64,000 nt of DNA from Vitis vinifera (taxonomy: Eukaryota > Streptophyta > Magnoliopsida > Vitales > Vitaceae), in assembly GCF_030704535.1 (NCBI RefSeq), contig NC_081811.1, positions 3,550,501 through 3,614,500 of the forward strand, given 5' to 3'. Below the pieces are notes generated by a model. That model worked only from the letters and a program-made list of their open reading frames with translations. It ran no database searches and was not told the origin of the DNA. The position numbers were made by a program, and so were the translations under genes. How positions within the stretch are numbered: the stretch's first letter is position 1; each line of letters begins with the position of its first letter. Of the stretch, positions 47,890 through 58,851 are shown one piece after another.

Positions 47890-49900
47890 TCAAATTGCTT
47901 TATAGTAATCTGCAGCAGCACTACAAGCAGAAACCAAACCAGCCATCCCAACAACCTGTTTCCAACTCCGCGTCCTAGCAGCAACAGTTGCCCCAGCTAC
48001 AGCACCAGCAATAAAACCATTCACCTGTAAGAAGGGAAGAAAAACCCTTGATTCCTTGACCAGTACATTACTGAGATATGTCCATATCACAACACTTCCA
48101 AGATATAGAAATATCAATGTTCTTCTAATGCTAAAGAATGCCTAAATACATGACTAATGACCCCACTGTATGATAAGTGAAGTGAACAACCAACACACAG
48201 TCCACTGTCCAAGAATGGCGTAATGGATACACAAATAAGTTAAGATTTTTATCTTTTAAGCACCTTAAGATTCACAGGTCCCTAAAGTACGCTCAAAATT
48301 TAAAGATGTAGATCTCGAGTTTTGTACTGATATGCTTGATTGTCTTGACATGATCAAGCCATTCCTTGTTGAAAAGGTTTGAATATAAAAGATATGCGAC
48401 TAACCCAATCATTCTGCCTCCGGTGTCTTTGAACCACACAGCGAGTACCGGAAAAAACTCCAGCAACAAGTCCTAATGATTAAGAGAAAATAGAAATGCA
48501 TGCCATGAGATTGAAATAAGTTGGAATAACTAGCAAATGCTCCAAGAAGCACCAAAACAGGTGATGAGAGGGGCACTTAGACATAGAATAGATAAAAATA
48601 AAGCACAATTAATGAGAGAACCTGAGATGGGAATGACCAAAAACAAGTAAAAACAATAAAGAGAATTAACAGGAAAAACATTACCACAGATGCCACATGG
48701 GTTAAAGAAAACTTTGCAATGCACTTTGAAGAAAACAAATTTGCCATTACTAATTGCAAAAACGTGTTTACAGATCAGATGGTCATGTGGTGCAGTATAA
48801 TAAATCAAGTTAATCACTTTTATCTTTAAATTAATCATTTCCCAATGACAGCACTGCCAACTTGGAAGAACAAATTCCAATTGCAAAGTCACACACTCAA
48901 CATCTTCCTTAGTAGCATGGTACAGAATATCCTAAATGCATACCTAAGATAGAGCTACAGTAAGCTATCTATAAGATTTCCTTAGCTTACAGGATATTTT
49001 TACATGTCACAAACACCACACGGTTTCCCCTGACATCAACAATCCATTGACATCCGCAGACAAATCAAAATCATCACGGATAGCCAAACAAAGCCTTTCT
49101 AAGCTTTTATGATAATAAAGCTCAACCGTTCAGTTCCCATGTGAAGCAGTTAAAGATGCCATAAACAGACAGGAATATCAATATCAAGAAGGCCTAAAAC
49201 TCCATGCACATTTGATGCATTCAATTCCTGCCAAATGCTCTTATCAATTTGATTACTTGGCTTGCAACAACATGTATAGCAAATGTAAACACAAATGTGC
49301 AAGTTTTGATCATGACAGAAAAGACCTCTAGAGGGTTTATATAATTTTCAACGAAATTGAAAAACCACAAACTCAATCAAAGATGTGCTTATAATTACCG
49401 CACTGAAAGCTGATTTTGCCTACTGACTTTGCCTGCAATTACAAGTAAAACAATGAAACAATCAGATTGAATTCCAAAATTTGCACTGAAAAATGGACTG
49501 AGAATCAACTTCAGTTAAATGTTTCTAACCACAAATGCAGTGCGAGAGAGACCAGTGAGACCTGTATTTGAAAAAACGCAAAAACTAAAGCAGGTTCAAC
49601 AGATTTTAGCCCAAATTAACGAACTTGATTGTAGCAATTATTCAAATTCAATCGAACCCTTTGATTGATGCAATAAAGGGAGAGATTTATCACCTTTTTT
49701 ACTTGCATCGTATGGGCTCATACATAACCCCCAGATTGCTCCAGCCTGAAATTTTGAATCGATTCAACGTAAAGAGAAGTTCTGAGAAAAATGAGAATGA
49801 CGGGGGTGAGTACAGAAGAGTTTGTTACTGTTCCAACTCGGAGGATGGAATCGACGGCGAGAGAAGAGCACGGAACGAAGCCCTCGAAGTCTCCCTCCAT
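47890..49900 (-). CDS. OEP16-4: outer envelope pore protein 16-4 (Tim17/22/23 family)
   Basis: Six exons (49829-49900, 49694-49745, 49530-49561, 49399-49432, 48405-48472, 47890-48024) with GT-AG borders sum to 393 nt, i.e. 130 residues. Landmarks are MEGDFEGFVPCSSLAVDSIL, GAIWGLCMSPYDASKKG, LTGLSRTAFVAKSVGKISFQ, GVFSGTRCVVQRHRRQNDWV, GFIAGAVAGATVAARTRSWK and VVGMAGLVSACSAAADY. This is the PRAT (preprotein and amino acid transporter) fold with four membrane helices and glycine-rich GxxxG-like spacing, matching OEP16-4 of the plastid outer envelope, a proposed amino-acid-selective channel; its exact cargo is not settled for this isoform. The start ATG is the only one giving the conserved PCSSLAVDSILR. 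ACGT-rich palindromes lie just upstream. Intact; in Arabidopsis the orthologue is, from memory, At3g62880. Confidence 0.92.
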
Positions 49901-49982
49901 TCTTCAGTCAGGGAAGATGCGAACAAGTCATGGCCGCCATTGGCGTGGCTTCTGGGGAAAGTTTGAAGTGATGAAGGAATGC

Positions 49983-50130
49983 TAAAACGACGTCGTTGGC
50001 TACAAACGACACCGTTTCTACGTTCCCCGCCTTGCTCCTTTTTCACCCAAGCGCACCGTTTTCCAAATTTTCTCCTTCTGCACCCGCCCCTAAAACGACG
50101 TCGCTTTGTTCCAAACCAAACGACGTCCTT
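49983..50130 (+). promoter_or_regulatory. cluster of ACGACGTCGT-type palindromes upstream of OEP16-4
   Basis: AAAACGACGTCGTTGG (49983), AAACGACACCGTTTC (50003), CGCACCGTTTTCC (about 50051), AAAACGACGTCGCTTTG (50093) and AAACGACGTCC (50118) recur within 150 bases. Each contains or nearly contains an ACGT or ACGACxxCGTT core. The spacing and proximity to the OEP16-4 start (49900) suggest promoter elements. Confidence 0.55.
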
Positions 50131-51927
50131 TGATTTGGATGCATCCAGAATTTTCGGTATAAAAATTAGAAGCTTTTATTCAAAAAAATATATCTATAAA
50201 AATTATTTTAAAATTTGAGGAAATAATTTTTTTTAATATCTTAATTTTTAAACAATTTTAAAAATCATTAGTTTCCATATAAACTTTACATTTTAGATAA
50301 AAGTTACTATGGTTTTTTATTTTTAAAATTTAATAAAAAATATTTTAAGTTAGCAAAGTTTTCCATGATATTAATTATTATATTTTGAAGTTTATAATAT
50401 CATATTTCAAGAGGATTATTTGTAGATTCGAAGATGAGTCACGAGGATGAGGTGGCAAGCAATGGGGGAAAATTAAGGCGAGTCACGAGGATGATAAGGT
50501 CTCAAGCGATGAGGGAAAATTAAAGCAAACGGCTCTCCATGATATTAGGCATGACAAGAATGTTAATATTAGGTGTGGATTGTTTTTTATTTATTTATCT
50601 ATTAACATTAAAATTAATTATCAAAATTATCTAGTAAATATTTAGATAAACATTAAATCCTAACTGTCATTTTTCAAAAATTGATTGAAATAATCCATTC
50701 TAGTAAATATTTAGATTAACATAAATTATGTTTTGAAGTTCTAAGTGGAGAAAAAAGAAAAGGAAAAGGACCTTTTTTTATTTGCTATATTTGATGTCGA
50801 ACACGGTAGATTAAATAAATGAACATGTTGCAAGAAGTAAAGCTTTTAAGAAGAGTCGAAAAAGAAGAGTTAAAAAGTTATGTGACAATAAGTCTAATCT
50901 AAAAAGTGGATGTGTGATATCTCACGATAGAGGATAAAGTTATTGAGTTGTATATCTATAAATTCATTTTAACCTTATAAACGTATTTTAAAATTGTGAG
51001 GATCTCTTTAGTTCTAGAGTATCATAGCAAACCCGGGGATGATTTGTAATATTTCATATCGAATAGAGGAAAAAATTACTGAAATTATATATGTATAAGT
51101 TTTTTTTAACCTTGTAAATATGCTTTAAAGCTCTAAAGACATCTTTGGTTTCGTAGTGGCAATGAATAATACTTACACGGTTGGATTCTATAAAATGAGA
51201 TTTTGGGAAATGAAATGATAATGAGAAGTTCAAGGAAGCACCAAGGCATTCACTTTCATTATTGACTATTTCAATGTCATAAGGAGTGGAAAGATCACCT
51301 CATGAGGATTCTCCCATTTTCAAAAGAAGAAAAGTGAGGAACAACATTATTCATAAAGAGTTTTATAAAGATCCAATTCAACGAATTAAAAGCTCACGTG
51401 GATTTCATGAAAGGGCAAAAAGGGCAAATTGGCGAGCATAATAGTCTATAACTTAATGAAGAGTCCATTTTCTTTAAGGTGATTTGGATGCATGATTCAA
51501 AATAACTATGAAATTGTAAAAATAATCATCCTCCTTAATTTTGTTGATAAATAACCATCTTTGGACTCTTTCACTCCTTGTTACCTTGTTTGTCTTTCAT
51601 TATACTCATTTTAACATTTCTTTATAATAAATTTATCTATACATTGAAGTTAAGTTTGATTTAAGAAAAACCTAAATCAAGTTTAAGTTTTCAATCATAA
51701 TGATAATTTGAATTATATTATAATTAAGTTTCATTTATAAATAACTCAATCGAAATTTCCCTTCCATCTACAAAGAATTTGATTATAATGCTCTGATCTA
51801 TATTGTGGCTAAGTTTCATTTAAAAATAACTTAAATAAAGTTAAATTTCCATTTTATTTGTAAATCTCAATTAAAATGTTTATCTATTTGATCTTATTTT
51901 CAAACCTAACTGCAAAAAAATCTTGAT
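50131..51927. other. AT-rich intergenic region with small duplications
   Basis: 50436-50479 and 50480-50526 are two tandem copies of a ~45-bp unit (GAGTCACGAGGATGA...GAAAATTAARGC). 50919-51180 holds two TRIM-like relics. 51180-51930 shows no gene. Confidence 0.45.
50919..51180 (+). mobile_element. two tandem TRIM-like LTR relics
   Basis: Two ~130-bp copies each run GTGATATCTCACGATAGAGG / GTAATATTTCATATCGAATA, ACCTTRTAAAYRTATTTTAAA, then a GAGGATCTCTTTAGTT-like phrase. Both resemble the LTR at 16932 and the relics near 6985 and 30588. They are non-coding and old. Two LTRs side by side could be a collapsed TRIM with little or no inner region. Confidence 0.4.
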
Positions 51928-51936
51928 AAAAAATAA

Positions 51937-52041
51937 GGGAAAACTGATCAAAAGGGACAAAAATCCCTCAATATTGTAAAACTAACCCCCCACTTTTAAT
52001 AGCCTCCAAAATGACCCGAACCGGACAAAAATACCCCTCAG
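51937..52041 (+). repeat. left terminal inverted repeat of the MULE
   Basis: Begins GGGAAAACTGATCAAAAGGG and ends near AAAAATACCCCT. It pairs with 60541-60643 in reverse complement, with mismatches mainly in the A/T-rich middle. Confidence 0.9.
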
Positions 52042-52208
52042 CTACATCAACTCCTTTTTCCCTCCCATTCTAATTTTATTTCCCTCCATTCACCTCTTTT
52101 TTTATTATTTCTTCCACTTTCTCCTTTTTTTCATTTTCTCTTGTTATTCCATTTCTCTCTTTTCAGTGCATTTCTTCAAGTTTCACACAGTTTCTCTTCA
52201 GATTTCTT

Positions 52209-52230
52209 CAACTTAAAGCACTTTAAGTTG
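52209..52230. repeat. perfect short palindrome inside MULE 5' region
   Basis: Arms CAACTTAAAG and CTTTAAGTTG are separated by two bases. It lies between the left TIR and the transposase gene. The AACTTAA word is the same as the core of the satellite array 3.6 kb downstream. Confidence 0.8.
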
Positions 52231-53053
52231 TGGTTGGATAAATAGTGTACGTTTATTTTTATTTTTCCATATTTTTTTCTTTCATGTTTTATTTATTGAA
52301 TATTTTCAAACATTTAATGAGATGTAGTAAATATTTAAATAAGTTTGAAATTGTTGTAATTTTTTTAATATCATTTACAACCATGAAAAAATGGATTAAA
52401 AGAAGGAAACAATCAGCTTAAAAAGTGTAATGTGGAGAAACATTGTCTGTATGGAAAAATCAAATGATGGTAAGTAATAAAACTTTTGGAATTTTATGAT
52501 GGTTTTGGTATTGTTTGCATATTTGTTCTTTATATAGATGTAAATATGTGTTAATAGGGTTTTGATATAATATATAAAGTTATCTTTTTTAGTTATATAT
52601 CAAAACCTTACGGATATTAAGTTGAACTTGACGTAAGTTAAGATTGTATATAGTTATTTTATAGTAACATTATATTATTGTTATTTTATTTAATTATACT
52701 CAATTTGAGTTGAATTATTTACAAATTACTCTTGACATTAAATGAATTACAACATAACCAATCTTTTAGTAAATAAATATATTTTTATTGTTTAAAATAG
52801 TTTAGAGTTACAATGTCTGAATTTATTTAATAACTATATACATTGTATTTCTATAGCATTATTGGTATTATTTGAGGTAGTAAAGATGATTAATAATGTT
52901 ATTTAGTTGTTGTTTATTAAAAAAATAAATATGTGTAATGAAATAATATGTATTTAATAATGAATGAGTTTTTTAAAATTAATACCTACTTATTGGTGCT
53001 AATGCTATGATGTAACTAAAAAATATTCTAATATTGTTTGTTGATGCCACTAA

Positions 53054-55544
53054 TTGAATTATTTTGTTATTTCAGTGGTTGATGAAATAGGAATAATGCT
53101 TTTATATGAAGGAGAATGGCTACGAGATGGAAATGTTTTCTATTTTGAAGGAAGTAAAGGTAAAGGCATTGAAATCCCGAAAACTATATCATATAAAGAG
53201 TTATTAGGGGTTGTCCATCATATTCTGAAGCTAGATCTAACAAATTGTTTTCTTTCAATGAAGTATGTATTCAATGCCAACATTCCCACAAGTCCTATAC
53301 AACTAACTGATGATGGGGATGTGAAATTCTTTATTGGTTTAAATTGTACAAATGGTAAGCTGCATGTTCCATTGTGTATCACAGTTGAAAAGAGAATTGA
53401 TAATCACAATCAGAAATCAATTTGCAATTCTTATTTTGAATGTCATATGTCTTCTAAGATTGATAAAGAATTGAATGGGGACTCAATGTTGATGCAAAAA
53501 AATAGACACATTCATTGTGATTTAGTTGAAACCCTTACTGTTGATGGTGAAAATGGACCAAGATTTCAAAATGAGTCACTTGAAGGGTATAAAGTTCATG
53601 ATTGGAACATGAATGAGACTACAATTAATGAGGAGGATTATAGGATGAATACTAACCCTATTAGTGATAAGCAAGTGACCCAAATTGGCTCATTCAGAAC
53701 TGGTTCAGCTCAAAGTGTAGAAATCTTGACCATGATTGATACAAATGATGGTTTCATACATGACAATCCCATTATAATCGAAGATGTAGCAAATGAAAGA
53801 CAAAACATGATGCAACAACCTATAGTTAGTGGAATTAGTGATGACCATCTAGAAGAGCACCAAATATACTCAAGTAAGAAAGAATTACAAAAGAAGTTTT
53901 ATATGATGACTCTGAAAAGGAAGTTTGAGTTCAAAACAACTAAATCCACTACTAAGTTATTGTTTATTGAATGTTTTGATAAAGAATGCAAGTGGCGAGT
54001 TCGTACTACCAAGTTCGGGATTTCCAATATGTTTCAAATAATGAAATTCTATTCAATACACACTTGTCGGTTAGATATGATGTCTCGTGACAATCGACAT
54101 GCAAGTAGTTGGTTGATTGGTGAGAGTATAAAAGAAACTATCAAGGGGTTGGTTGTGAATTTCGACCAAAAGACATTGTAGCAGACATTCGAAAGCAGTA
54201 TGACTTTCAAATAAGTTATGATAAGGCGTGAAGAGCCAAAAAACTTGCTATAAGTTCTATTAGGGGAATCACCTGAGGAGTCTTATAACACTTTACCATC
54301 CTATTGCTATGTTTTAGAGCAAAAAAAATCCCGGTACCATTACTGATATAGTTACTGATTGTGATAATCAATTCAAATACTTTTTTATGTCGATTGGTGC
54401 ATCTCTTGCTGGGTTTTACACATCAATAAGGCATGTGATTGTAGTTGATGGGACATTTTTGAAAGCAAAGTACTTAGGGACTTTATTTATTGCAGCGTGT
54501 AAAGATGTCAACAATCAAATATACCCTTTAGCCTTTGGGATTAGTGATTTAGAAAATAATGCCTCATGGGAGTGGTTTTTACAAAAATTGCATGATGCAC
54601 TTGGACACATTGATGATTTGTTTGTGATATCAGATCGACATGGTAGCATTGAGAAAGCAATACATAAAGTATTTCCCCATGCGAGGCATGGTGTTTGCAC
54701 TTATCACGTTGGACAAAATTTGAAGACAAAGTTCAAGAATCCTGCAATTCATAAGTTGTTCCATGATGCTGCCCATGCTTATCGTGTTTCAAAGTTTAAT
54801 TTTATATTTGGGCAACTAGAGATGATTGACCGAAGATCAGCAAGATATTTGATGGATATAGGTGTTGATCGATGGACACGTTCATATTCTACTGGAAAAA
54901 GATATAATATCATGATGACAGGGATCGTTGAAAGCCTTAATGCTGTGTTAAAAAATGCTAGAGATTTTCCAGTTTTGCAATTGGCTAAAGAATTGAGAAA
55001 CTTACTTCAAAAATGGTTTGTGACTCGTCTACAACAAGCAATGTCAATGTCAACTGAACTTACCCTGTGGGCTGATGGAGAACTTCATTCGAGGTATAAT
55101 ATGTCAGCAACATATCTAGTGGAACCTATCAACTCCAAGGAGTGTAATGTTAACTATGTTGGCATTAGTGCTCAAGTGAATTTAGACACTCGTTCATGCA
55201 CATGTCGACAATTTGATCTTGATCATATTCCATGTGCACATGCTATTGCTGCTTGTAGATTTTACAACATTTCATATTACACTTTGTGCTCCAAGTATTT
55301 TACTACTAAAGCATTGTTATCTTCATATTTAGAGTGTATTTATCCAACTGAAAATGAAATAGATTGGGTAGTACCTAATCATATTCGTGACAAAGTTGTG
55401 TTACCACCTAAAACGAGACGTCCAACAGGAAGACCAAAGAAAGTAAGAATTCTTTCTGGTGGAGAGGGCAAGCGCACATCTCGTTGTAGTCAATGTGGTC
55501 AATATGGGCATAATCGGAAAACATGCAAACGACCAATCCCTTGA
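53054..55544 (+). pseudogene. mudrA-type MULE transposase, interrupted
   Basis: The first block (53054-54181, 375 codons) has an N-terminal region with LLYEGEW and a MuDR-type zinc-binding domain ending FDKECKWRVRTTKFG and YSIHTCRLDMMSRDNRHAS. The second block (54387-55544, 385 codons) has the MULE catalytic domain: VVDGTFLKAKYLG (first Asp), FVISDRHGSIEKA (second Asp), ARHGVCTYHVGQN, GIVESLNAVLKNAR. A SWIM zinc finger follows (CTCRQFDLDHIPCAHAIAAC), then a Lys/Arg-rich tail with a CCHC knuckle CSQCGQYGHNRKTC. Between the blocks the homologous frame continues (RPKDIVADIRKQYDFQISYD) but is broken by a frame change before 54181, a stop near 54228 and a further shift near 54265-54320. A splice acceptor TTTCAG at 53074 suggests the true start is in an upstream exon. 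The enzyme would cut and join transposon ends; this copy cannot encode a full-length one. Confidence 0.9.
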
Positions 55545-55846
55545 TATCATGATAGCTTTGGCACTCTATGAACTTACATGGAATGAAAATTGTAATAGTG
55601 AGCTTTTTTGTTTTTTTGGTACCCATGTGAACGGAAATGTAAGTTACTTTTTTGTATAAGGTGATAGGATAAGCACATAGATGAATATTGTAATAATGAT
55701 CCCTTTTTTTTGCATACCCATAGAAATGGAGATATTTGTTACTTTTGTACATATATGTTATGATGAGTTATGTATAAAGTATGAATGAAAATTACATGTT
55801 TATTCTCAAACTATGGATTCAACTGTTCTCACGTTTATTGATAAGG

Positions 55847-56670
55847 AACTTGACAATAGTTAAGTTCAGGTTTTGTCTGAAGACTATAGACTTAACTACC
55901 TTCAAGTTTGTACATAAAACAACTTGACAATGGTTAAGTTCAGGTTTTGTCTAAAGACCGTTGACTTAACTGCCTTCAAGTTGGTACATAAAACAACTTG
56001 ACAATAGTTAAGTTCAGGTTTTGTCTAAAGATTGTGGACTTAACTACCTTCAAGTTTATACATAAAACAACTTGACAATAGTTAAGTTCAGGTTTTGTTT
56101 AAAGACTGTGAACTTAACTACCTTCAAGTTTGTACATAAAACAACTTGACAATAGTTAAGTTCAGGTTTTGTCTGAAGATTGTGAACTTAACTACCTTCA
56201 AGTTTGTTCATAAAACAACTTGACAATAGTTAAGTTCAGGTTTTGTCTGAAGACTATGGACTTAACTACCTTCAAGTTTGTACATAAAACAACTTGACAA
56301 TGGTTAAGTTCAGGTTTTGTCTAAAGACCGTTGACTTAACTGCCTTCAAGTTGGTACATAAAACAACTTGAAAATAGTTAAGTTCAGGTTTTGTCTAAAG
56401 ATTGTGGACTTAACTACCTTCAAGTTTATACATAAAATAATTTGACAATAGTTAAGTTCAGGTTTTGTTTAAAGACTGTAAACTTAACTACCTTCAAGTT
56501 TGTACATAAAACAACTTGACAATAGTTAAGTTCAGGTTTTGTCTGAAGATTGTGAACTTAACTACCTTTAAGTTTGTTCATAAAACAACTTGACAATAGT
56601 TAAATTCAGGTTTTGTCTGAAGACTATGGACTTAACTACCTTCAAGTTTGTTCATAAAATAACTTGACAA
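55847..56670 (+). repeat. 74-bp satellite array with five-unit higher-order period
   Basis: Eleven units start at 55847 and repeat every 74 bases to about 56661, followed by a partial unit. The units fall into five types in the order A-B-C-D-E-A-B-C-D-E-A, recognisable by GACTATAGAC, GACCGTTGAC, GATTGTGGAC, GACTGTGAAC and GATTGTGAAC in their centres. Whole 370-bp blocks were therefore duplicated. Each unit contains CTTGACAATAGTTAAGTTC and, about 20 bases later, its near reverse complement GAACTTAACTACCTTCAAG, so every unit can fold into a hairpin. Degenerate copies continue at 56728-56910. 56940-57075 holds a different short repeat with CCAACTACATTTATCAAAATG-like phrasing. Confidence 0.93.
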
Positions 56671-57127
56671 TAGTTAAGTTCAAGTTAAAATGGCAATTGT
56701 AGACACAACTTCTTATGAGTCTATAGAAGATCAACTTGATACCTGTTAAGTCCAGATTAAATATGTTATTCTGGAATAGATTTCGACTTAATATCTGTCA
56801 AGTTTGTTCATAGTTAACTTGATAGTAGTTAAGTTTAGGTGTTCTATTAAGACTGTGAACTTAACTACCTTCAAGTTTGTACACATAACAACTTGACAAC
56901 ATTCAAGTTTAGTTTAAAAGGTCAATTGTATACATAACTATCGAACAACATTTATCAAAATATCCAAGTAGATATATCAACCTGTCCAACTACATTTATC
57001 AAAATGTCTAACTACATATATGAAGCTATCCAATTACATATAACAAACCATCCAACTACATTATCAAAATGTGAAATATCAACATGCATTACATAGGCAA
57101 GTATTTCATATAAAATAACTATGCTGT

Positions 57128-58183
57128 CATCTTTTCCCGAAACCAATCCATTCAAGCACTTGTTAATGACTTCAATGGATGGTTGTGCATTAAGTATTCA
57201 ACATATTTGATAACAAACATGCCACAATCACCACTGCATGGTACACAGATAATCAATGTTAGGGCTATTATTAAGGATTAAGTGTATAAGTTATGAAAGT
57301 AAATTGAAGATCACTTACTCATTTTCCTATTGAGGAATATCTTGCAGCCGTTCAATTTCCCATTCCTAGTAGTTAACTTTTGTGTCACCATGAAACCCAT
57401 AATATGCTATTGCATTCAATATATGCGGCAACAATTTGCTAATGGTTTAATGGCAACTTGCAATCTTGCATTATTATTGATGCCCATCAATGAGTCATAT
57501 ACATATATAATCCTTCGATGAAGATGGACAACTCCTAATACCCAGTGACTAGCCCGAACATTGATGGGGACATACACAATGTCAACATCAGGCCATTTGA
57601 CAGAATAAAGAGGTTGCAAACCATTGACATAATCAATGAGAATGTCATTCTCTGGTAATTTGAATTGGTTCCATTTCTTGCCATGCTTAATCCATCTTCA
57701 ATTTTTTTTTTCTTATTTTTTTTCTTTTTCTTTTCCTCTCCTAAAGAAAGAAAAACTTTCTCCAACTCATCATTACGCACCTTGTTTTCTCCTTTAAAGT
57801 ATGTGTCCCTTATTCGTAATGATTTTTTTATCACATTTTGTAATATGACCAAAACTCAAGCCCGTAATCAATGCAAACTCTTCTTTACTAAATCTTAAGC
57901 CCTTTGACTTTAATAAAATCCATATTTCATTGTCTTTTTTGGTTTCACATTGACGTAACAACAATTGATGAACAATTTGGGCTGAAAATCTAAGTTCGGG
58001 AAAGAGTAAAAAATGACCAAAACATGATTTTCTAAACATCTCCAATTGTGGTTCAATCAATTTCTTCTTAATATTTTCAATGGTTACCAAGTGAGACAAA
58101 CATGCAATTTTTCTAGGAAAGTACTCCTCTTTAGGTATTTTAGATATAAAAGATAGGAGAGGAGGAAGAATGTCAATCTGCAA
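57128..58183 (-). pseudogene. DUF1985 and Ulp1-like cysteine protease gene of the MULE, decayed
   Basis: On the minus strand, 57794-58183 encodes a DUF1985 domain (FPRKIACLSHLVTIENI, FRKSCFGHFLLFPELRFSAQ, KGLRFSKEEFALITGLSFG). It is followed by FKGENKVRNDELEKVFLSLG and a lysine run in another frame. 57416-57619 encodes a C48-type protease segment, DVDIVYVPINVRASHWVLGV and RRIIYVYDSLMG, which carries the His and Asp of the triad. 57186-57245 encodes SGDCGMFVIKYVEYLMHNHP with the nucleophile Cys. Frame changes between these parts are partly introns, but a TGA replaces an expected Trp in LTSA*MDWF near 57155, so the gene is dead. Ulp1 proteases remove SUMO-like modifiers; their role in MULE transposition is unknown. 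Confidence 0.82.
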
Positions 58184-58851
58184 GATAATAACAAATTATA
58201 AAAATATCAATATAAATTGAGCAAAATTATATTACCAAACTAATCCAACTATGTTAAATCCATCATTTCGTATTACTTCTTAACATAGACTTTATTTTCC
58301 TATTATTTAAGGATGTCATGTCAAATGCTAATATTCTAAAGATATTATTTTACTAATGCAATTGAAGCTATTATATTTTACTAAGTTGCAGCTACAAAAA
58401 ATTGGAGACATTATTCTAGTGTTTATTGAAATTTGAAACAAAACCAAACCATTTTGAAATTGCCACCTGTTGACAATGAACTTGATAGCAGTTAAGTTCA
58501 GTTTTTTCTTAACATATATATTTAAATCAAAATTTTAAATATTTGGATAAAATAATTTCATAAAAATTATATTCAAATACGTTATAAATTCATAACAAAT
58601 AACTTCATTACACAAAATTTCAAAACCTTTTGATGGTAAACTTGATAGTAGTTAAGTTTAGTTTTTTCTAATCATTCAAATATTGCTGTAAACCTTGGAC
58701 TATAACCTCACTAAGAAAATTTTCAACAATTAGATTATCAATTCATGAAAAATAAATTCATAAAAAAAGGATAATAGATTAAAAATGATAAAATAAAAAA
58801 AATCAAAAATCAAAATTTCAAGTAGAAAATTAATGCTTACTAAATCGGTTG

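Noticed and set aside
55847-56670. CRISPR-like array
   Set aside because: Units are contiguous 74-bp tandem repeats with no unique spacers, in a plant transposon. It is a satellite.
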